This document shows positions 60,329 to 64,000 of a stretch of DNA of 64,000 nucleotides, in pieces. The first letter of the stretch is position 1; every line of letters begins with the position of its first letter. The stretch is from Spirochaetaceae bacterium. Its GTDB lineage: Bacteria > Spirochaetota > Spirochaetia > WTKD01. Location: positions 1 to 64,000 of the forward strand of contig WTKD01000001.1 in the NCBI GenBank assembly GCA_011524535.1. The letters are read 5' to 3'. A program made the position numbers and the translations under genes. Under the pieces are notes generated by a model, which was not told the origin of the DNA, searched no databases, and worked only from the letters and a program-made list of their open reading frames with translations.

Positions 60329-61312
60329 GTGCTTGAATCTAACAGAAATATCTTTCAAAAATTGAAATTTTGGTTCAAAGACCGCATTCTACTTAGATAC
60401 ACTATTATCCTTGTCCCCCACAGTGAACGCTCTCCATTCAAGTTCCAGCTCAGCGTCTTTTTTCTTCTATTACTACTTGCGCTGGTTGTTGGTGCTGGAA
60501 TCGCGTTTTATGTAAGCTCGGCAAGATACGTAACCGTCTCTCAAGAGGCTAGCGTAGCGAAAGAGGACTTAGAACAGGTTGAAGCAAGTTTTTCTCAGTC
60601 TTTGGAGGGAATGAGTGATTTCGTGCAAAGTTCTGATTTGTTTTTCTCTACATTGTCTAGTATGTTGGACGAGGTGGGGGTGGAAAACGAAGCTTCTTCA
60701 TCACAGTTCTATGTTCCCCAGGTAAACGACTTTAATACGATAACACAGTTGCAGGAGGTGACAGCCAATGAGCCAATAGAGTTACTTACCTTACGCTCTG
60801 TTGGTACAAAACTCCAAAAATCAATAACTCCTCTTGAGGAGCTAGGTCAACGCCTTGCTTCGCAGCAAGGATTACTCCAAACAATTCCAAATCATTGGCC
60901 CGTTGCGAACAATCATGGTCGAGTTACTATGGAGTTCGGACCGAATATCCATCCTATAACTGGACAATGGTACCTTCACAAAGGTTTTGACATTGCAGGG
61001 GTTCCAGGAGCGCGAATAGTGTCTTCTGCGGCCGGGAAAGTAGTGGAAATAGGTTATGATCCGGGTTATGGATTGAATATCTGGATCAAGCACAAGTATG
61101 GATTTAAAACACATTATTCCCATCTTTCGCGAATATTGGTAAAAGAAGGCGATGAAGTAGAACAAAATGAGGTCATTGGTCATTTGGGGAATACGGGAGT
61201 TTCTACTGGTCCACACTTAGATTTCCAAATCGTTATAGGAACAGATGTCGTTGACCCTGCTATGTTTCTACAAGTTTCCAACACGTTTCAACGCTGGTCT
61301 AGCAGTCAATAA
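60329..61312 (+). CDS. M23 family peptidase-like protein, membrane-anchored
   Basis: The 327 residues have an N-terminal membrane helix (residues ~36-60), a coiled-coil stretch (~65-180) and a C-terminal M23/LytM domain (~200-315): HPITGQWYLHKGFDIA holds the first HxxxD zinc ligands, THYSHLS is kept, but the final motif is GPHLDFQI where active members have GPHLHFE. The second His of HxH, a zinc ligand, is thus Asp, which may weaken or abolish hydrolysis. It overlaps the bactofilin ATG by one base. Such M23-bactofilin pairs shape the cell wall in other bacteria. Confidence 0.88.
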   Translation: MLESNRNIFQKLKFWFKDRILLRYTIILVPHSERSPFKFQLSVFFLLLLLALVVGAGIAFYVSSARYVTVSQEASVAKEDLEQVEASFSQSLEGMSDFVQSSDLFFSTLSSMLDEVGVENEASSSQFYVPQVNDFNTITQLQEVTANEPIELLTLRSVGTKLQKSITPLEELGQRLASQQGLLQTIPNHWPVANNHGRVTMEFGPNIHPITGQWYLHKGFDIAGVPGARIVSSAAGKVVEIGYDPGYGLNIWIKHKYGFKTHYSHLSRILVKEGDEVEQNEVIGHLGNTGVSTGPHLDFQIVIGTDVVDPAMFLQVSNTFQRWSSSQ

Positions 61313-61737
61313 TGTACACAGAACGAGAAGGAATAATTACTTCCTTGGTCGGAGCTGGCTCTCATTTTAAAGGGACGTTGGTTCTTTCGGGGATACTCCA
61401 TGTAGATGGTTATTACACGGGGAACATCGAATCGGACGGACAGGTTATTATTGGACGATCTGCAAAAGTCGTCTGTGATGTAGTGGCAGCACGTGTTGTT
61501 GTGGGGGGGGAATTCCTTGGAACAATAACTGCAACCGAGAAGGTATTCATACTTGAGCACGCTGAAGTGAATGGGAGAATACATGCGCCTCGTTGTGTTG
61601 TTGAGTCGGGTGGGAAAATAAATGGCGAACTTTCAATCATGTCTATCAAACACCGTAAGACAAGCAATTATGTAGAATTTTTCATGAAATCTAAGGATAT
61701 AACCGATGCCAGTGGGGAAAGTACGAGCAAAATCTAG
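61312..61737 (+). CDS. bactofilin
   Basis: Polymer-forming cytoskeletal protein of 141 residues with the DUF583 beta-helix: SLVGAGSHFKGTLVLSGILH, DGYYTGNIESDGQVIIGRSA, VEVNGRIHAP-type repeats (AEVNGRIHAPRCVVES) and GGKINGELSI. Bactofilins assemble filaments at the membrane and recruit M23 peptidases, here encoded immediately upstream (TAATG overlap). Its 3' end overlaps the YaaR-like gene by 32 bp. In Leptospira, bactofilin affects helical shape; a similar role here is inference. Confidence 0.93.
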   Translation: MYTEREGIITSLVGAGSHFKGTLVLSGILHVDGYYTGNIESDGQVIIGRSAKVVCDVVAARVVVGGEFLGTITATEKVFILEHAEVNGRIHAPRCVVESGGKINGELSIMSIKHRKTSNYVEFFMKSKDITDASGESTSKI

Positions 61738-62179
61738 CCAAACAACTTTCATTCACAAGGATTCTTCAAAAAAACAAGCTCCATTCCCGTTTGAGAAAAT
61801 TGTGAACGATGGAAAATTGAATTCTATCTCTTCGAAAGGAGTGATCCAAGAAAAAGAATGGCCTGAGGGAGCATATACTCTTGAAGGTATAGATCGTATA
61901 GCATCCCAGTTAAGGGCCTCTCCAACGCTATCAAATGCGCTTTCATTTCGAGAAGCTATCAGCGGTTTTTTACGGAATTTCTTGGCCGATGCTATTACTA
62001 TTGAACACCATTTATCTTCCAAACAAATGCATAAGAGAAAGAAATTCTCACTTATCGTGGAAATTCGGCAAGATACAGACTTGTTAGTGGCAGAAATGGA
62101 ACAAAATCTTCGCTCTGAGTTCTCTTTTTTGGAGCGTTTAAATAAGATTAAGGGAATGTTGGTAGACCTTTTACGCTAG
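61706..62179 (+). CDS. YaaR/DUF327 family protein
   Basis: The 157-residue protein has a basic, flexible N-terminus (~50 residues) and a helical C-terminal domain with FREAISGFLRNFLADAITIE and ending LNKIKGMLVDLLR, the pattern of YaaR (DUF327). Function of the family is not known to me with certainty. It starts inside the bactofilin gene and its 3' end overlaps the convergent plsC gene by 9 bp. Confidence 0.8.
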   Translation: MPVGKVRAKSSQTTFIHKDSSKKQAPFPFEKIVNDGKLNSISSKGVIQEKEWPEGAYTLEGIDRIASQLRASPTLSNALSFREAISGFLRNFLADAITIEHHLSSKQMHKRKKFSLIVEIRQDTDLLVAEMEQNLRSEFSFLERLNKIKGMLVDLLR

Positions 62180-62956
62180 TCTTTTTGTTTTCGTTTCGGA
62201 GTCTAGCTTTTGTTTTGCTTGGTTGATTTCTTTTTCTAATTCTTCCAAAAATATGTTACATTCTTTCTTTTTTGTAGGTACGGTATGTAAGTCTATTGCT
62301 TGTGCGGTGTAATGGTTATCTGGATTTCTTTTGAGCAACCCTTTCAATTTTCCGATTGAACTTCCTCCAGTGATTGCGACCGACACGATGGGAATACCAG
62401 GAAGGTGATTGATGAGCATTCTTATTGCACCTGTTTTAAAGGGAAGGATATTTTCTGTTCGAGATCTCGTGCCTTCTGGAAATACGATAAAGCATGTTTT
62501 TTGAGAGAAGTTTGTCTTATTGGTCATACGCTGGATTTTTTTCTGAATGATTCTCATGTCTTCTCTGGAAGTTACTTCTCGATCTATTCCTGCCGATCGC
62601 TGTGAAGTGAGATAGGCTCGAGTAACTGGTGTTCTTGTTTTTAACGTGTTTTTTGCAATAAATCGTGGTCTGTGTGGCCAGAGTAGGATCGTAAGCGCCA
62701 CTATGTCGAGAAATGTTTGGTGGTTGGCAACCGCTATGAATGTATCGGGGAGTTTTTCTCTGTCGACCGAGAAGATGAGTTGTCCTTTCATGACCCCCAA
62801 GGCTTTGTATATCTCGAAATGAAGTTTTGCGTGCATGCACATCACTCTGTCACAAAAGGCGCGAGCAGCTCTGTTTGAAAATAAAAATATTGTTCCAATG
62901 ATTAGATCTGTAAGAAGGTCAAAAGCACCTATGATAAAAAATACAATTAGGAGCAT
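62171..62956 (-). CDS. plsC: 1-acyl-sn-glycerol-3-phosphate acyltransferase (PlsC family)
   Basis: Acylates lysophosphatidate to phosphatidate at the inner membrane. The 261 residues show an N-terminal hydrophobic segment (LLIVFFIIGAFDLLTDLIIG), the catalytic NHQTFLD (HX4D), CFIVFPEGTRSR (phosphate-binding), and IPIVSVAITGGSSIGK. Standard length. The last ~40 residues are Lys-rich. It is convergent with the YaaR-like gene and divergent from the phosphohexomutase gene. Confidence 0.9.
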   Translation of the reverse strand: MLLIVFFIIGAFDLLTDLIIGTIFLFSNRAARAFCDRVMCMHAKLHFEIYKALGVMKGQLIFSVDREKLPDTFIAVANHQTFLDIVALTILLWPHRPRFIAKNTLKTRTPVTRAYLTSQRSAGIDREVTSREDMRIIQKKIQRMTNKTNFSQKTCFIVFPEGTRSRTENILPFKTGAIRMLINHLPGIPIVSVAITGGSSIGKLKGLLKRNPDNHYTAQAIDLHTVPTKKKECNIFLEELEKEINQAKQKLDSETKTKRLA

Positions 62957-62995
62957 GATGTATTGTATCCTGTAGTAGATAGAGCAGGTAGTGGG

Positions 62996-63024
62996 TTACG
63001 ATTTTTTTGTATTCTCGATATAAT
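62996..63024 (+). promoter_or_regulatory. promoter of the phosphohexomutase gene
   Basis: TTACGA (62996-63001), 17-bp spacer, perfect TATAAT (63019-63024). ATG 63036 lies 11 nt after the -10 box, leaving a leader of about 4 nt without a Shine-Dalgarno site. Confidence 0.6.
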
Positions 63025-63035
63025 TCGATAAGCCT

Positions 63036-64000
63036 ATGGACATGGTATCTGCAATTGAAGCAGCAGAAAAGTATGTAAGTGATGAACATGAATTGACGTT
63101 TGCTGCAGAGGTATCTAGATTAATAGCGGAACGTTCTCCTGAATTAGCTGATCGATTTTACCAACCGCTGTCTTTTGGGACGGGTGGTCTTCGGGGAAAA
63201 ATAGGTGGAGGAACCAACAGGATGAACCCTCTTGTGGTTGCTCGCACGACGCAGGCTATTGGAGAGTATCTTCAGAATTTTTATTCTATTTTGCGTGTGA
63301 AGATTGCTATCTGTTACGATTATAGGCGGCATTCTCGTTATTTTTCAAAACTTGCATCATTCGTTTTGGCACGCATGGGTATAGAAGTATTCCTGTTTTC
63401 ATTTGCAAGGCCAACTCCTATGCTCTCTTTTGCGGTGCGTGAGAAAGAATGTCATGCCGGAATAATGATTACAGCCAGTCACAATCCCCCTGAATACAAT
63501 GGATACAAGGTTTATTGGTCCGATGGGGCCCAGATTGTTTCGCCCCATGATTCGAATATTGAGAATATCATTACTTCTCTGCACGGACCAATATTCAAAA
63601 AATCGGAAGTTTCTCTCAATCTTGATTATTTGTACAACGAAGTAGCAAGATATCACCGCTCTGGTCTTATCTCTTATTCAGATGACTCACTAGACAAGCA
63701 ATTTCTGGAATCTGTATTGTCTCAGCGGAGGCATAAGGATTTGTCTTTGTCTGAGGTTTCTATTGCTTATACTCCTTTGCATGGGGTTGGGATCACCGTA
63801 ATTGATGATTTGGCAAAACAACTGAATATTGTTCTTGCAGTAGAGCCCCTTCAAGGTATCCCTGACGGTGAGTTTTCACACACAAAAAGCCCCAATCCAG
63901 AAGATCCCGTTTCTCTTGATCGAGTAACTGCTTTATGCAAAGAAAAGAGTTGTGATGTTTTGGTTGCAACCGATCCCGATGCCGACAGACTTGGTACCGG
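63036..64000 (+). CDS. phosphoglucomutase/phosphomannomutase, 5' part
   Basis: The frame runs off the window end (about 321 codons present). Seen: FGTGGLRGKIGGGTNRMN (substrate/early motif), RTTQAIGEYL, ICYDYRRHSRYF, the active-site serine loop MITASHNPPEYNGYKVYWSD, and the metal-binding DPDADR in the last codons (VATDPDADRLGTG). The N-terminal length before TASHNPP (~135 residues) fits the long PgcA-type phosphoglucomutase/phosphomannomutase. It converts glucose-6- and glucose-1-phosphate or the mannose pair. Probably leaderless or with a 4-nt leader. Confidence 0.93.
   Translation, partial: MDMVSAIEAAEKYVSDEHELTFAAEVSRLIAERSPELADRFYQPLSFGTGGLRGKIGGGTNRMNPLVVARTTQAIGEYLQNFYSILRVKIAICYDYRRHSRYFSKLASFVLARMGIEVFLFSFARPTPMLSFAVREKECHAGIMITASHNPPEYNGYKVYWSDGAQIVSPHDSNIENIITSLHGPIFKKSEVSLNLDYLYNEVARYHRSGLISYSDDSLDKQFLESVLSQRRHKDLSLSEVSIAYTPLHGVGITVIDDLAKQLNIVLAVEPLQGIPDGEFSHTKSPNPEDPVSLDRVTALCKEKSCDVLVATDPDADRLGT

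Noticed and set aside
1-64000. CRISPR array or prophage
   Set aside because: No regularly spaced direct repeats, integrase, capsid or cas-like gene was seen anywhere in the window.

Overview
The window looks like chromosome of a free-living or commensal flagellated spirochaete (Spirochaetales/Treponematales type). Spirochaete-diagnostic content includes periplasmic flagellar core genes (two flaB flagellins), two flaA-type sheath genes, a fliW-csrA pair, a 1355-residue coiled-coil protein of the kind annotated as SpiroCoCo, and many lipoproteins with relaxed lipoboxes. Intact carbamoyl-phosphate, leucine and citramalate-type isoleucine genes argue against a strongly reduced host-dependent species. 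The base composition is moderately AT-rich. I cannot assign a genus.

Layout. 1-2278 is gene-poor accessory DNA: a perfect 24-bp inverted repeat, several hairpins, one Tyr/Asp-tailed lipoprotein and a terminator without a gene. 2282-7223 holds an alternative sigma factor, a YibQ-like deacetylase-fold protein, tsaD, apt, two tRNAs (Gln-CTG, Glu-CTC) and two small lipoproteins. 7553-15118 is carAB facing leuA-cimA. 15216-20142 holds a beta-propeller-like lipoprotein, nnr, a small membrane protein and a GH3 hexosaminidase. 20227-24545 is flgN-flgK-flgL-fliW-csrA, facing tsaB-tsaE-orf-fliD-flaG and two flaB genes (24595-30569). 31026-33420 is infC-rpmI-rplT with two coiled-coil genes. 33521-36780 is a membrane protein, a lipoprotein and two flaA genes. 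36962-38156 is a frameshifted Gx-type transporter gene plus a membrane partner. 38197-41984 holds a VOC protein and, on the other strand, a cysteate-synthase-like gene followed by an alpha-oxoamine synthase. 42109-50521 is rny-ymdB, a GerMN protein, ptsI, der, an NlpC/P60-like secreted protein and a HAD hydrolase. 50565-59045 is the giant coiled-coil gene, grpE-dnaK-dnaJ and a TrmH-family methyltransferase. The end holds tatD, an M23/bactofilin/YaaR cluster, plsC and the 5' part of a phosphohexomutase gene.

How it works together. The flagellar block links filament junction proteins (FlgK, FlgL), cap (FliD), flagellins and the FliW-CsrA system that senses free flagellin and represses flagellin translation. 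CimA supplies 2-oxobutyrate precursor from pyruvate while LeuA starts the leucine branch. TsaB, TsaD and TsaE make the t6A tRNA modification. IF3, L35 and L20 form the usual translation operon.

Most interesting points. (1) The 41984-39367 pair (cysteate-synthase-like PLP enzyme plus an alpha-oxoamine synthase of the serine-palmitoyltransferase type) has the two-gene logic of capnine/sulfonolipid synthesis, known to me from Bacteroidetes. (2) The Gx-type transporter gene is broken at a run of nine T; a tenth T would restore it, suggesting phase variation or slippage. (3) At least seven genes have a -10 element 5-8 nt before the start codon and no Shine-Dalgarno site, suggesting widespread leaderless mRNAs. 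(4) The M23 peptidase beside bactofilin has HLD instead of HLH. All of these are read by eye; no searches were run.
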